DNA of 64,000 nucleotides from Anaeramoeba flamelloides (taxonomy: Eukaryota > Metamonada > Anaeramoebidae): positions 5,518,001 through 5,582,000 of the forward strand of contig JANTQA010000032.1 of assembly GCA_027625915.1 (NCBI GenBank), read 5' to 3'. A model generated the notes under the pieces. That model saw only the letters and a program-made list of their open reading frames with translations. It did not search any database and was not told where the DNA came from. The translations under genes and the position numbers were made by a program. Positions 24,668 to 37,100 of the stretch are shown here, one piece after another. The number at the start of each line of letters is the position of its first letter. Position 1 is the first letter of the stretch.

Positions 24668-27600
24668 GTATTTCCTCGTAATAAAAACAATTAATTAATT
24701 TTTCAAAATAAATTCAAAGTACTAGATTTAATGAATAAATTTTAATCCAGAATAGTTTGAAATCTTTTTTATGAATTAATAACCATGAATTCTATGATTT
24801 CACGCTAAAATTTAGGAAAGGGGATTTGAGTCTAAGTACAATTAGAATGTAATTTTTCACTTCTTTGATAATAAAAAAAAAATAAAAAAAAAGTTTTTTT
24901 AAAGGCACACATCTTTGTAAATCGTACATAATTTTTTTTGATTATTTCTTATTTAAAAAAAAAAAGAATGTTTGTTATTATCATACATAAACTTTTTTTG
25001 TACTTATTATGAAGTTTTTTTTCTTTTCTTATTTTGATTATTTTGTGCCTTATTTTGGATCTTGAAGTGTGAGTAAAACAGTTCGAGTACTATATCAAAT
25101 TTTGTAAATAAAATAATTTGAAACATAAAAAAAATAACTTAATTGTAAATAATTTAATAATTTTCTCTACCTTCGTTTAAGAGATTTTTTTTTAATTATA
25201 TAGGGTTTTTTATTCTTTTTATAACTAAAAAGAATTTCTTATATTTTCGTTTTCACAATAAAATGATATTTTTTTTATTTCAAGTTCCTAAAATCTTTCT
25301 CTAGTTATTAGTTGTAAAAAAAAATCAAGTGATTTTCATAAGTTAGTAGAAAATATAAAATTTGAGATTAAATTTACCTTCTTTATTGGACTCGAAAGTA
25401 AAAATGATTTTTATTCAGATTGAATACAGATCTGCAAAAATGATTTCGTAATTTTTCCCGTTTTTTTGATAAAAGAGTATTTTTTTCATTAACTGTGATA
25501 AACTACTATATTCATACCCTTGAAACGAAAACTTTATCATATATTTAATGTCATAAATGACAATAAAATCCATTTAATAAACCATAGAAGATGTTTGTTT
25601 TTTTTTGTTTTTTATTTTGGAAGAATTATTTTTAATTTTCAATTACTTTTTCTGCTACAAACCACTTCCTTTCTTTTCTAAATACAATCAAATGTTACTA
25701 ACTACAACCAATATATTTTCAAGTTTCCTGACCCTTGTGCGCATACACGAAAAAGTATCCCCATAATGAAAAATCACAATTATATCAAAAAAAGGGAAAA
25801 TTTTAGAAATCCTTTTTAAAAATGTGTAGAACCGTCTTGAAGACATTAAAAGATTTACGAGTATTTGAAGAATAAATCAGAAAAAAAGTTTCACTTTACT
25901 TTTCCTATATTATTATTATACTTAATAAAGAGTTTACAAAGAAATAGATTGACTATTGCCCCGATAAAAAAAGTTTTTAATTGGTGTTATAAACATGTTG
26001 TAAAGATGTTAGAAAGGTTGAAATTTTTATAAAATTTTTAATAACAACTTATTTAACATAAAAATTTGTTATTAATATTTTTAACATGTTATAATCCTGT
26101 TATAAGAATATTTTTCAAAAAAATATTGAAAAAATCACCATATAAAAGGAAATATTGTTTTAAAACTGTTATAGAGATGTTATAAAAAATGTTTTTTATT
26201 AGGGTGTACAATCTACAATTATTTGGTTTATCCGTTTTTTGTTGATTATATATAGGGAAAACAAAGAATCCTAAATAAGACATTTTGAAGAATTTAAAAT
26301 AGATATAAAGTTTTTTTCTCTTTTAAATATCAAATAATAGTTTTAGAAAAAGTGTTTTATCTTTTAGAAAAAATAAAGTGAAATAATAAAAAAGTCACAT
26401 ATATTTTTGAATTCGAAACAATAAATAGAACCTGAAAACCATAAGAAAAGTAAATTAATAAATGAAAAAATAAATAATTAAAGATGGATGAGAGTATTAA
26501 ACACAACATTATTTTAAATAATACCCTGGTTTCTTTTGAACTTTATCTTAGAGTTTTTCTAATTTTACATAATTTATTAAAAAAAATAACTATTTTTGGA
26601 TCTTTAAAATAATTCTAAATATTTTGATATTCTGAATAATCAAATAAAAAGATCGAAATTTTCATTCAGCTTTACCAAAAAATAATCAACTTCCAAGAAT
26701 TAAAACAAGTCATCAATTTCCCCAATTATAAAAGAGAAATTAATAAATTAAGCTTATTTTACCCAATATTAAAGATTTAAAATGTTACCTGTTTTAAAAA
26801 TCTTTTTTTTTTTGGGCAATAGTCAATCTATTTCTTTGTAAACTCTTTATTAAGTATAAAAATAATATAGGAAAAGCTAAGTGAAAATTTTGTTTTTTTA
26901 TTTTTCATAAATAGCTTGTAAAAGCTTTCAAATTTTTAAAAAGAATTTTTGAAATATTGAATGAATTATTTAATATTATCACCCAAAGCCTTTTCATAGT
27001 TCTTCAACAAAAAATGGAAATGAATTTTTGAAAATGTGAACACAAACTATCCATATTGTCTTTCTCTTTTTATAATATTTAATGACTAACATAGTTAATA
27101 CCTTAATCGGGGGCATTTTGTAGTACGATCTTTAATTAATGAATATTCTTTGATGATCACAATAATACATCAATTGAGTAAACTTACATTTTGTTGAAAA
27201 GAGAAAACCTCAGTATTACAACTCTTATAAAATCTCTTGGTTGGGAATTCTAAATGGGAAAAAATTATCAGTTCATTTTCAATTTCCTTTTCTATATATA
27301 GATCTTAATTACAACCTTTTTCTTTGATTACTCAGTTTCTAGTTGTAAAAGGAAATTGAAAAGTAAGTGATTATTTTTTCCATTTAGAATACAAATAGCA
27401 GTAATAACAATTGAGGAACAAATTTTTTTTTTGGTTGTCAATTTAGATTTCTTCACTTTGACAATTATATAATTTGTCAAGAGACTAAAAGTTGAAATAC
27501 AATTAAGAATCAATAAAAAGATGAACAAGTATTATTTTTCAAATGATAGATTTATGTGTGTGTAAAAAATAGAGAGATCTTATGGGGGGTTTCATAAAAT

Positions 27601-27774
27601 TAATTTTCAAGATCCTGAAGGATATTTATTTTTGAAAGAGATCAAAAGTCGATTGTAGATGAAAAAAAAACCATCTGAAGATATAAATAAAATTAAAAAA
27701 AGGCAATAAAAGATTGATATTTACCCATCTGCTAATAATCGTTTTGCTTTTATTTTTTCCCCCTTTTCAGCCAT
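18905..27774 (-). CDS. PCYT2: Ethanolamine-phosphate cytidylyltransferase (3 exons, 7.7-kb intron)
   Basis: Makes CDP-ethanolamine from CTP and phosphoethanolamine, the middle step of the Kennedy pathway to phosphatidylethanolamine. Exons are 27774-27725 (50 nt), 20046-20005 (42 nt) and 19868-18905. Phases agree (DG split as GG|G, then AG|A), giving 351 aa. Two nucleotidyltransferase domains are present. The first has HFGH at residues 23-26, KGPPIFSNEER, DGRDSYAE and RTYGVSTT; the second has HCGH at 208-211, KGKGFPLMNVYERSLSVLACRY. An Asn-rich linker joins them, and the length matches the family (323-390 aa). The second RTxxxxT-like site is degenerate (NSPLPHFCVNTI), as in animal enzymes. Exon 1 (MAEKGEKIKAKRLLADG) lies far upstream, found by phase and by the required DGCFDM joint. 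Intron 1 carries LINE copy 3 and several MITEs. Confidence 0.92.
20183..20645. mobile_element. Inverted-repeat element with doubled TGGACA motifs (~460 bp)
   Basis: The ends are complementary for more than 60 nt: ACTGT(T/A)GAGAGAAAAATG at each end, then GTTGGACACAG, AAAATGGTTGGACA and a CATTTTTAATTGGGAA block. Each arm therefore contains two direct TTGGACA motifs, like the IR/DR ends of some Tc1-type transposons. No transposase is present. A relative with different outer sequence but the same inner AATGGGAATGTTAATGAAA block is at 31884-32343. Confidence 0.8.
20966..22289 (+). mobile_element. LINE copy 3 with a perfect target-site duplication
   Basis: This is the best-preserved copy. The direct repeat AGAAATTACAAGTTTT occurs at 20950-20965 and again after the A-tail at 22290-22305. 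The insert starts exactly at the RT box DIQKCFDSIQ, so it is 5'-truncated. It stays open to 21943 with GVYQGDPLSP, an intact YADD (~21,186-21,197) and IHSPRLIYKTEAKID. The C-terminal C-x2-C...H-x5-C motif (CDLC...DHFLWDC, 21,993-22,062) follows in a different frame. A poly(A) tail ends at 22,290. It lies antisense to the PCYT2 gene, in its first intron. Confidence 0.92.
22394..22931 (+). mobile_element. R1 MITE-like repeat, copy B
   Basis: Same orientation and length as copy A (2831-3367), starting TAAACCCCAATTTAAAATTT and ending GAATTTTAGTTTA. It is followed directly by an (AT)n run (22,931-22,952) and then by a TCG-rich T-run stretch (CGTTTTTTCG-type words to ~23,060). Confidence 0.75.
24445..24665. 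repeat. Microsatellites flanking a CpG-rich patch
   Basis: A (TA)n(GT)n run at ~24,500-24,545 and a (TA)n run at ~24,633-24,665 enclose about 75 bases with many CpGs (ACGTCGCTCACGCGTGCGCC). That composition is unlike anything else in the window. A 78-codon frame spans it but consists largely of the repeats and is not credible. Confidence 0.7.
25895..26890. mobile_element. Large inverted-repeat element (~1 kb)
   Basis: Arms of ~75 bp at 25,899-25,972 and 26,813-26,890 are near-perfect complements (CTTAATAAAGAGTTTACAAA, GAAATAGATTGACTATTGCC and onward). The ~840-bp interior holds an R3-related block beginning AATAGAACCTGAAAA at ~26,424 and no coding sequence. The outer flank at 25,858 (GAGTATTTGAAGAATAAATC) resembles an M2 end, so elements may be nested. 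Confidence 0.7.
27236..27402. mobile_element. M2 MITE copy
   Basis: A ~167-bp element with inverted ends GGGAATTCTAAATGGGAAAA and its diverged complement (TTTTTTCCATTTAGAATACA). It belongs to the family with copies at 29535, 36198, 38704 and 41054. It lies in PCYT2 intron 1; the open frame on the minus strand is a shadow. Confidence 0.7.
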
Positions 27775-28595
27775 AAATTATGCAATCGAAAATCTTTTAA
27801 TTATTGAAAAAGGAATTTTGTAATTAAAGTGTTAAAAAATTATGATAAATTTCTTGTCTCTTTTTTTCAAATACCAATAAAATCTTTTATTTAACAGTTT
27901 GTTAATATAGCCACCATCGACAATATGATAAGTAATGAATCAAAAACCAATCAATATTTTTTTAAAAACCAGTAATAAAAAAAGGATTCACTTTTACAAT
28001 TCTATAAGACTTTGATTAATAGATAGAGAGTTTTATTGCAAAGAAGGGATCATGTCCATTATCAATGTAATATTTTTAAATTAAATTTTTTTCGAAAAAT
28101 GTGTTTTTAAATGATGACTGAAATACATCATATTTGAGAAATCATAAGATCATTCCATATAAAAATATTTTGAACAATATATATTATTTTTACTAATAAT
28201 TGTCCTTAAATATTAAGATGATAAAGATTTGTTAATATATCAGATCAAAAGAAAAGTAAAATTTCTTTTTAAAAAGAAAAAAAAAAAATTATATCAAATT
28301 TTCAAACTAATGTTAACCAAGATCAGTTATCATTAATCTACTTTTAAAGTAGGTTGGTTAAGATTCTTACTAGGATTATTCACAAATACTCTTATTTATG
28401 AAAAATTAATGTTGTTATCTTTGATAAAGAAGAATTAGTTCTCAATCATATTGTTTAATCAAATTATTTATTGAAAATGTGAAATTAATTCTTTGTACTA
28501 GCTGGATCAGGATTTAAATATTTGTGAGTGTTTTGTAAACTAAGATAATATATTACTCTGGGGATATTTTTACTTGTCAATTAATAATTCTTTTG

Positions 28596-28631
<36 letters not shown>

Positions 28632-28963
28632 AGCCTATTATTTTTCGGGTAATATAGCTTTTCCAAATCTACCCAGCGAAAATTTAGAATATTTGACATT
28701 TAATTTGATAATAAAAATAATTTTTTGTTATTAGGTGTCGTAAATAGTTATTGGAAATAATAATAATCATTAAATTTATTAAAAAGAGGGGAAAAAATCT
28801 TTTATTCTTTTTTAAAATTTTCTCATTGAATACAAATTTCTTAAAAAATTACCTTCAAACAATCAAAATTTTTTCAAAAAATTGTAAAAAATCTATTTTT
28901 ACATAAACTCTGTTTCAGTCAAAGGGGCCCAACTTTTTTTTCAAATATCAATTATTTTATATA

Positions 28964-29363
28964 CAGTCTTTCCAAGGCTACCATGAATTTTTGTCTGAAT
29001 CAAATCTTGATGCTGATATAGATTTTTAAAAAGTTGGATATGAGGATAAGAAAGCTCATATTGAAAAATAATTTTCACAAATGAACTTATTTCAAAGATT
29101 TTCTTGTGGTAAGATCAAAAATTTTTTCGGTATTTCAAGAGAAACTTTTAAGTGGCATCTCAAAAGATTTTCTAGGTTTGAAGCAATTGAGGGATCTGAA
29201 AATTAATTTTTCTTGTATCAAAAGAAAATTTTTCAAATGAGGTCATTTGTGAAAATTTTTTTTCAATATGAGCTTTCTTATCCTCATATCCAACTTTTTA
29301 AAAATCTATATCAGCATCAAGATTTGATTCATAGAAAAAATCACGGTAGCCTTGGAACAGCTT
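28964..29363. mobile_element. CAGT-end MITE (~400 bp, long hairpin)
   Basis: The arms are complementary for ~120 nt: CCAAGGCTACC, GAATCAAATCTTGATGCTGA, TATAGATTTTTAAAAAGTTG and ATATGAGGATAAGAAAGCTC. The left end is TA-CAGTCTTTCC and the right end reads TA-AAGCTGTTCC, so a Tc1/mariner-type TA insertion with worn outer bases is likely. Confidence 0.8.
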
Positions 29364-29534
29364 TAATTGACCTTTGAAAAACATATAAGAAATAAACAGA
29401 ATAATACACACCAAAGAATTGTTGATATATGTCTAATAGAAAACTAATTAATCAATAGATTTTCTGAAAAATTGAAAAACTCAAATTCTTAGGACACTAT
29501 TGAGAAAAACAACAATGTTCGTTTTGAACTTCTA

Positions 29535-29699
29535 CAGGTATTTGAATAATAAATAGGAAACATTTTTCACTTCATTTTTCATACTTTTCTTTTAGAAATC
29601 AAGCCCCCAAACGAAGTGTGTTGGTATTTGTGGTTTCTATTTGAAAATGGAAATGAAAATAAAGTGAAAATTTTTCACATTTATTAAACAAATATCAAG
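29535..29699. mobile_element. M2 MITE copy
   Basis: It is preceded by TA (29533-29534). The left end is CAGGTATTTGAATAATAAAT and the right end is complementary and more worn (TTCACATTTATTAAACAAAT). Its size and internal layout match the other M2 copies. Confidence 0.65.
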
Positions 29700-31110
29700 A
29701 TCAAAGATCGAATAGAATTGCAATAGAAATCAATATGATTTCTCAACAATCATTTCCATGGTTCCAATAACCTTAGAATTACACGTTTTTACCAAGTGAC
29801 TATTGATCTTGTAATAAAAAAAAATTTTACAAAGGAATTACCTTTTAAAAAAAAACAAAAAATAAGAAAGTGTAGAAATTTATAAAAATGATTTCAGTTT
29901 TGAAAATTTCCAAAATAAATTTTTTCTTCTAATATCTATGCAAACCCTTTAAACACGTGTATTTTACCGATAACAACTGGGCCCTTTTGACTGAAAAATA
30001 GTTTAATTTAGGATTATTACTTTTTTGAAATAGAAAATCATTATCAGTCCAAGTTGCCCAGTTTTATTGAAGAAATAGAATACATTCCTTGAATTTAATT
30101 CATTATTCTTCTCAAAATAAAATTTCAATTTTTAGATGAAAAATCATTTTTTCTCATTTTGTAAAAATTTTATTTTTTCTCATTTTGTAAATAATTTTTT
30201 CTTCTTATCTTTTTATTTTATAATTAAATTTGAAAAAAAAATGGTTGAAACTCCAAATTAACATTAAGAAAATAGAGGATTTGACTGTTCTATAAAAATT
30301 CATCCATTTGCAAGTAAAAAATCTTATTGTTAAAAATTTTAATTATCTAAAGAAATTGAGAAATTTTTGCAAGAGATATTCGGATGAAAGTGGCCCAAAA
30401 AATTTTTAAATATTTTCCTTTTTTTGAAATCGATGGTTTCTTCTTGCTTTTCTTTTATGATATTCAACTCTAATAAGAAGTTTATTATTTCTTGTGTTTA
30501 TAAACAATCTAAGTTTTGTTGATTATTAAAAATAAAGTGAATTTTTCCATTTTTGGCTGGACCCCTTTGAGTGATCTGAAGTTTACTTGGTATTTTATTT
30601 GATTTATTGTATTTTGAATTTCAATTTTTCAATATTTATTTATGATCAAAAAATATTCCAAAATTTATTTAACAGTAATTGAATTAAAAGTATTTCTTTT
30701 CATTTAAAAAGTAAAATTAAATTTTCTGTTTCATAAAAGAAAAGTTTATCATCTATCATCAATTTATTAATTTTTTTTTTTTTTTATTAGAATATTTTTT
30801 TATCAATTTAAATGTGTTGGTTTTATAATACACCAATTAATTGATACTTACACAAGAAACAAATAATCTTTTTTACAACTTCAAGCATCATGATCCATAA
30901 ACATACCCAATCAATGAAAATACTAATTATCAATTTTTATATAAAAACTTGCTTTAAATAAAAAGGAATTTTTGGATTTAAATAATTATTTTGTTAGTTA
31001 TTAATTTGTAAAAATAGATAAATGTATGATTTGAAGTAAATTCAAAAATTATCTTGTAAACAGGATTCATTAAATTTTAAAAAAAAAAAAATAAATAAAA
31101 ATAAAATCAT

Positions 31111-34100
31111 TTAATTGTAATCACTGTTGCTATCACTTCCACTGTCCTCATCACTGTCTTCTACTAATTTATTGAGCTTGTCAATGTATATTTGATGTTT
31201 TCTCATTAGCTGGGTGTATTTGTTCACTCTACTTTTTAAACCCAGACTTTTTTTCATCAATTTGGTTTTATCATTTTTGTTGTTTTCAAGTCCGTCCATT
31301 CTTCTTTGTAAATGTGACTGTAAGCCATCGTATTTGGATTTATATTTTTTTTTCTCTATTTTCAATTTATTGTCAAATTTTTCAATTTTAGCATTCTTTT
31401 TTTCAACTAATTCAGTGTAGATTTTGATAACTTTTTCTAGGTGCTGTAAAAAAATTTGCGAAAATTCGTTCTGATCAACTTGTGTGACCAGTTTTTTGAT
31501 TGCATTCACTTCGAATTGGAATTTGTCTTCATAGCACTCATCTATTATTTACCATTAAAAAATCAGAAACAAAACAAAATGTATTATATTAATTATTTCA
31601 AGTTTGTTTATAAATTATTTCAAAGATATCAAATTATAATCAATTTTACTTTGTAAATAATAACAATTATTACTATAGTTATAAAAGTCGGATTAGAAAA
31701 AAAATTTTGAATTTACAAAAGTATTCATAACTCTAATAAAATTTTAAATTTTCATTTTTAAAGAAAATTGATAACATAAAAGAGAGAAAGAAAAATATCT
31801 TTTTATCTGGTCAGTTTCACCCATCAATATAATGTATAAAATTTTTTATTTTTTTTTTCATTAAAAAAAAAAAACTATTAATTATTATTACCGTTTTGGA
31901 AAAAAAGTAAAACAGGAAAAAAAGTGAAAAACTGTTTTTCAATGGGAATGTTAATGAAAATGAAAATTAAAATCAATAAAAAGAAGAAACCCATTAACTT
32001 CAAATAATAACCCATTTTATTATTTTCAATCAATCCAACAAATACAATATAAATCTACTTGATTTATCCAAATTGTTGATGTGGTTTTGGAGATCCTCAA
32101 AAATAGTCAATTTTTAGAACAAATTTTTAATAATTGATCAATCAAAAAAAAAGTCCATACCAAAAGATAGTATTAAAAAAACTGTTATTGTGCTGAATAC
32201 TTCATTTGGTCTTTATTTATTTATTTATTCTTTTTTTTTAATTGATTGATCTTTGAATTTTCTGGTTCTATTAAGATTTTCATTTAAAATTCCCGTTTCA
32301 CTTTTTTCCCCTGCTTCACTTTTTTTCCACAATGGTTATTATTATTATATTTGATCAAAGAAATTGAAATTGGTTATTTTTAAGTTATTAACTAGTATGT
32401 GTATACACATAAGCTATTTCCAAAAAATCGGGTAAATTTATTTTAAAATATATTTATTAAACTCAATCCTAAAAAAAAGCATTTAAATATACAAAATCAT
32501 TAACTACCATTTATTGATTCTTGATTAGAATTCAATTTGTTTCTTATTATTGTATTACATAAATAAAAGATATTAAATTTTATGATCTCGTTTTTATCTG
32601 ATATTTTTTTTGGGGTATAAATTGCTGTGTTATTATTTTCTTTTTGTAAGAAAAAATCGTTTTTATAACTTTTCTAATCTCAAAAAAATTTCAAATAGAA
32701 TTGAAAACATATGACTACATTTGATTGTTTAAAAAATCATTTGATCCATTTCCATATTTCCAGTTTTTTATTGAAATTGGTTGTGCATCGTTTTCTCCAA
32801 AAAAAAGTGCTATTTTTTTTTTTCAAATATTTCATCAAACATATTTAGAAATAAAAACCATCGTTATGTATTCAATCGTTATTAATATTAAACTTATTTT
32901 GGTATATTCAATCAACAAATACCTTTACTAACAAAGATGATTTTTTTATGAAATGTATAAAAAAATGTCACACTTTTTTGGAAATGCCTTATTGTGTTTA
33001 AAAAAATAGATTATTTCTTTTTCAATTTTTTATTTCTTTTGTGGTATAGCATAAGTAATGACATGATAAAAGAAGAATATTTCAAATTTTACAATCATTT
33101 ATTTTAATTTTGAAGGCTCAAAAGTTTCAATTAGCTTTTTTTCAGCAGGGTGTGTTGTGTTAAGGGATCGATCAGGATCATTTTAACTTTAAAAAATAAA
33201 TTTTCTGAGAATAATTGTTTTTTCTGTTTATATTTCCAGAATTATACTCTCTTCTAATGTAATAATTTTAAAAAAAAATAAATAACAAAAATTTATTTTT
33301 AGTATTCACACACAAGTGTAAACATGGTGTCTCTATTTTTAGAGTTTTATGTTTTATTGCTAAGGATTAAATGCTTATAAAAAAGGGGGGTATTTAATAT
33401 GGTAAAGAGAGGATTTGAAGTGACTAAATTTGTGTATTTTTAGAGTTTTGTATTGATTGCTAAGGATTAAATGTTTATAAAAAAGGGGGATATTTAATAT
33501 GGTAAAGAGAGATTATTGAAGTGACGAAATTTGTATATTTTTAAAGTTTTGAATTGATTGCTAAGGATTAAATGTTTATAAAAAAGGGGGATTTTTTTTT
33601 TATTTTGAAGGGAGGAAATTAATTTCCTCTTATAGCCCTAATTTCTAAATTTTTGTTTAGAAATTTTAACAGAGAATCATAATTTTCTTTATCATTAACC
33701 AATGATAAGATGAATAATGAATCTTTATTTTGAATAATATCAAAGATATTATTCTTATTATTTTTATTTATTTGGATTAATTCAAAAAAGGGGGATATTT
33801 AATATGGTAAAAAGAGATTATTGAAGTGACTAAATTTGTGTATTTTTAGAGTTTTGGATTGATTATTAAGGATATACTATTTTTAAAAAAGGCGATTATT
33901 TGATCTGATAAACAGGGAATTTTGAAGTGAATTGAATTTGTATCTTCTAATTTAAAGATTTTTGGGATATAGAAAGTCTAGACCTCGTCATTAAAAGTAT
34001 TTTAAACTCAATTTAGTTTTCTATAGGTTTGGAGTTTATTTTTGGGAGAAAAAATGATTTTTTAGAAGAAGGTGGTTATGTAATATCCTCATCGGAGACT

Positions 34101-37100
34101 CAAGATAAAACTTCAATTAAGAGTGTTTTTTTTTTTGAGCAAGTTTCGTAAGATTTCCTAAAGAATAACTTTTCCCCGGCATTTTTAATTTCAGTTTTTT
34201 TTCATTTTTTTTTCATTTTTTTGAAATCTATTTTCTACCCAGCCAAAGTTATTCTTAAATTAAATATAATAAGTGTAACACACCCAAAATACCTTTTTTT
34301 TAATTGAAGTTTTATCTCGAGTCTGACACGGGGATATTACATAACTACTTGCTTCTAAAAATCATTTTTTATCAAAAAAAAAAAAAAAAAACTCAAAGCC
34401 TATAGAAAACTAAATTGTTTTTCAAATACTTTTAATGACGAGGTCTAGACTTTCTATATCCCAAAAATCTTTAAATTAGAAGATACAAATTCAATTCACT
34501 TCAAAATCCCCTGTTTATCATATTAAATGCCCGCCTTTTTTATAAACATTTAATCCTTAGCAATCAATACAAAACTCTAAAAATACACAAATTTAGTCAC
34601 TTCAAAATCCTCTCTTAACCATATTAAATACCCCCCTTTTTTATAACATTCAATCCTTAACAATAAAAACTAAAACTCTTCAAATAGAGATATGATATTT
34701 TCACTTGTGCTCGGCTTGAAAAATATTTTTAAAAGATTTTACCACTATAGTTCATAAATCATTAAATACTAATAGGAATTTCAAAAGTTTAGAGGATCAG
34801 TCTGGCAATTGTTATTACGTTGTATAACGTGTTCTTGGAAGAATTTTCAAGATCTTTGAATTATAACATGTGTCAAAATTTAACATTATATGTAATTTTG
34901 AAAATTTGAATATTATTAGAATTCACAAATTATTTTTTTATTTCAATTTTTTTGAAAAAACAGCTATTTTCTGTTAATTTTTAACCTTGTAATAATTTGA
35001 GAAATTTTAATACAAAATATTGAACCCTCTTTTTATTATTTTACTTTACATTTTTTTTTTTTTTTTGGAAAAAAAAAATAAATTACATAGCATTAAAAGA
35101 GATAAGTAAACTCAAGATAAAATATTTTATAATTTTAAAAAACATGATTTTTGAAATAGTTTTTTTCTTTTTTCATTTTTAAATGTGCTATATCAGTTCG
35201 AAAAGAACATAGATGGTTGTAACAAATCGAAACAAATGTGTATAAAATTCAAATATAAATTTTAAAATAAAATAAATAAAAATTCAAACCTTCCAAATTA
35301 TCTGTTTCGGTTTCTGTTGTTATTGTGCCCAAATCAATTTTTAATGATGTCTCTGATTCATTCTCTTCAGATGGTCCATCTGCCTTTTTGAAAATTACTT
35401 GAAAGCATGGTTCAAAATTAATTCGAATGAGTGTTACATAAACCACAGACCAAAACTCCAATTTATCAAATGTTTTTTGGAGACACGAATAATGTATGCT
35501 CGATTTTTTCCCACTATAAAGTTAAAAATTATTTTTTTATTGTATAAAAATAAGAAATACTTTGGCCAATTGCTGTATTGCTAACACCGATTAAAAAATG
35601 AAAAAATTTAATTAAATTTCCTATCAATACTTTTTAATAATTATCAAACAATTATTTTCGGTTTTTTGAATTTCACAGATCCATAATTAATATTATTAAT
35701 AACGATGTTTAGGACTTTTTTGAAATTATTATTTTCAATTATTCAATGGGATTGATAACCGGACCCATAATTAAAATAATTTATCAAAAAAAAAAAAAAA
35801 AAAAACATTTGCTACTTTTTCAACTTTTTAATAACTTCACTTTTAATAAACACTATTAATTACTGTTCATTGTATAATAAAAAGATTAATATTTTTTTGA
35901 TTATTGAAGAAGTGTAAATTACACTTCTAGTTGCTCGTTGGGCTTAAATTCCCTTTCAGAAATTTAAGCGTAAAATCATAGATTTCACGATTATTAATTA
36001 ATGAAAATAATTTCAAACATTCACAGTTTAAAATTATTTCATTAAGATTTATTTCTTTTAACTTGTTTAGAAAAATCAAGCTATCATTTTCATTGGAATA
36101 GGATATATCTAAAAAGATCAATATTTTCATTCAGCTTTCCAAAAAAGTGAGAAAGATCAATATCTCCTAAAACAAACCATCAGAGTACACAATTCTACTG
36201 GTATTTGAATTCTAAATGGGAAAAAATTTACACTCCCATTTCCAGATTTTTCTATTATAAATACAGTTCTCGAAGAAGTGGATTCCTTTTGTGGTCATTT
36301 ATATTTGAAAAAGGAAATTGATATTGAAGATAAAATTTTTCCCATTTAATATTCAAATAACAATAAAAGGTAGAAATTAATAATTTAAGGGAGTAGCTAC
36401 ACCATAAGGCATGATAAAAATTTGAGAGAGATGAGATAAGAACATTTTATTTTAGTGGCGTGTGATCGTAGATTCTCTAAAAATTTTTTTAAAAAAATTA
36501 TTTGATATTTTTTTTTTAGTAATGTTCAACAATAAAAAAAAAGAGATTATATAGATAAAATAGTTTTTTTTTTTTTTTTTATTTTTTTATTAAAATAAAC
36601 TTAATTCCATTAATTTGGGTACAGTTTAAACAGTTGGAAATATAACAATAACATGATTTACATCCAATTGGAAATTAATTTTAATTTAACAAACTATTTC
36701 ATTTTTTGTCTTTTTTGTTTTTGTTTTCATTTTCTATTTCTGAAGTTACTTAATCTGTTTACTTAGATCTGAAAATTTTTTATAGATGGTTGATAGAAGG
36801 TTACAGTTGAGTTTCTTAAATTGAAAAACCCACATACAACCGGTGCATGGTATCTTATCATTTGATCGATCAACCATTGTTGGTGTAATTTCAACAAATC
36901 AACTAATATATTTTTTGTTCAAACTCTTTCATTTCAGCTCGTTTCCTTATTTTGGACACACTTGTTTTGATTTTTTATTTTATATTGTTTTCTTATATTT
37001 GGATGAAAATGATTACTTAAAAAACCATTAATACTATATGTTCCTACGAACCAAAAAACACTAAAAATGGAAAACCGATCAAATACTTTCCATTAATACA

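Larger units (their letters stand above)
20047..27724 (-). other. Giant intron 1 of the PCYT2 gene (7,678 nt)
   Basis: The donor is GTAAAT at 27724 and the acceptor TTTTTCATAG ends at 20047. It contains, in order along the plus strand, an inverted-repeat element (20183-20645), LINE copy 3, R1 copy B, a CpG-rich patch between microsatellites, a large inverted repeat (25.9-26.9 kb) and an M2 MITE. Stretches 22,960-24,440 and 24,680-25,890 show nothing I can identify beyond T-runs. Confidence 0.85.
27776..31108. other. Region upstream of PCYT2 and downstream of the PAS gene
   Basis: It holds an (AT)n run at 28,596-28,629, a CAGT-type MITE at 28964-29363 and an M2 copy at 29535-29699. I see nothing else supported; the stretch 29,700-31,108 is plain AT-rich sequence. 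Confidence 0.5.

Noticed and set aside
24445-24681. 78-codon frame across the microsatellites
   Set aside because: Mostly encoded by TA and GT repeats (YIYIYI, VCVCVC); not a credible protein.
25895-26890. Retroviral or LTR element suggested by paired terminal repeats
   Set aside because: The terminal repeats are inverted, not direct, and no coding region lies between them.
33309-34712. CRISPR array suggested by regular ~101-bp spacing
   Set aside because: The whole unit repeats, without distinct spacers, within inverted arms in a eukaryotic intron; it is a foldback element.
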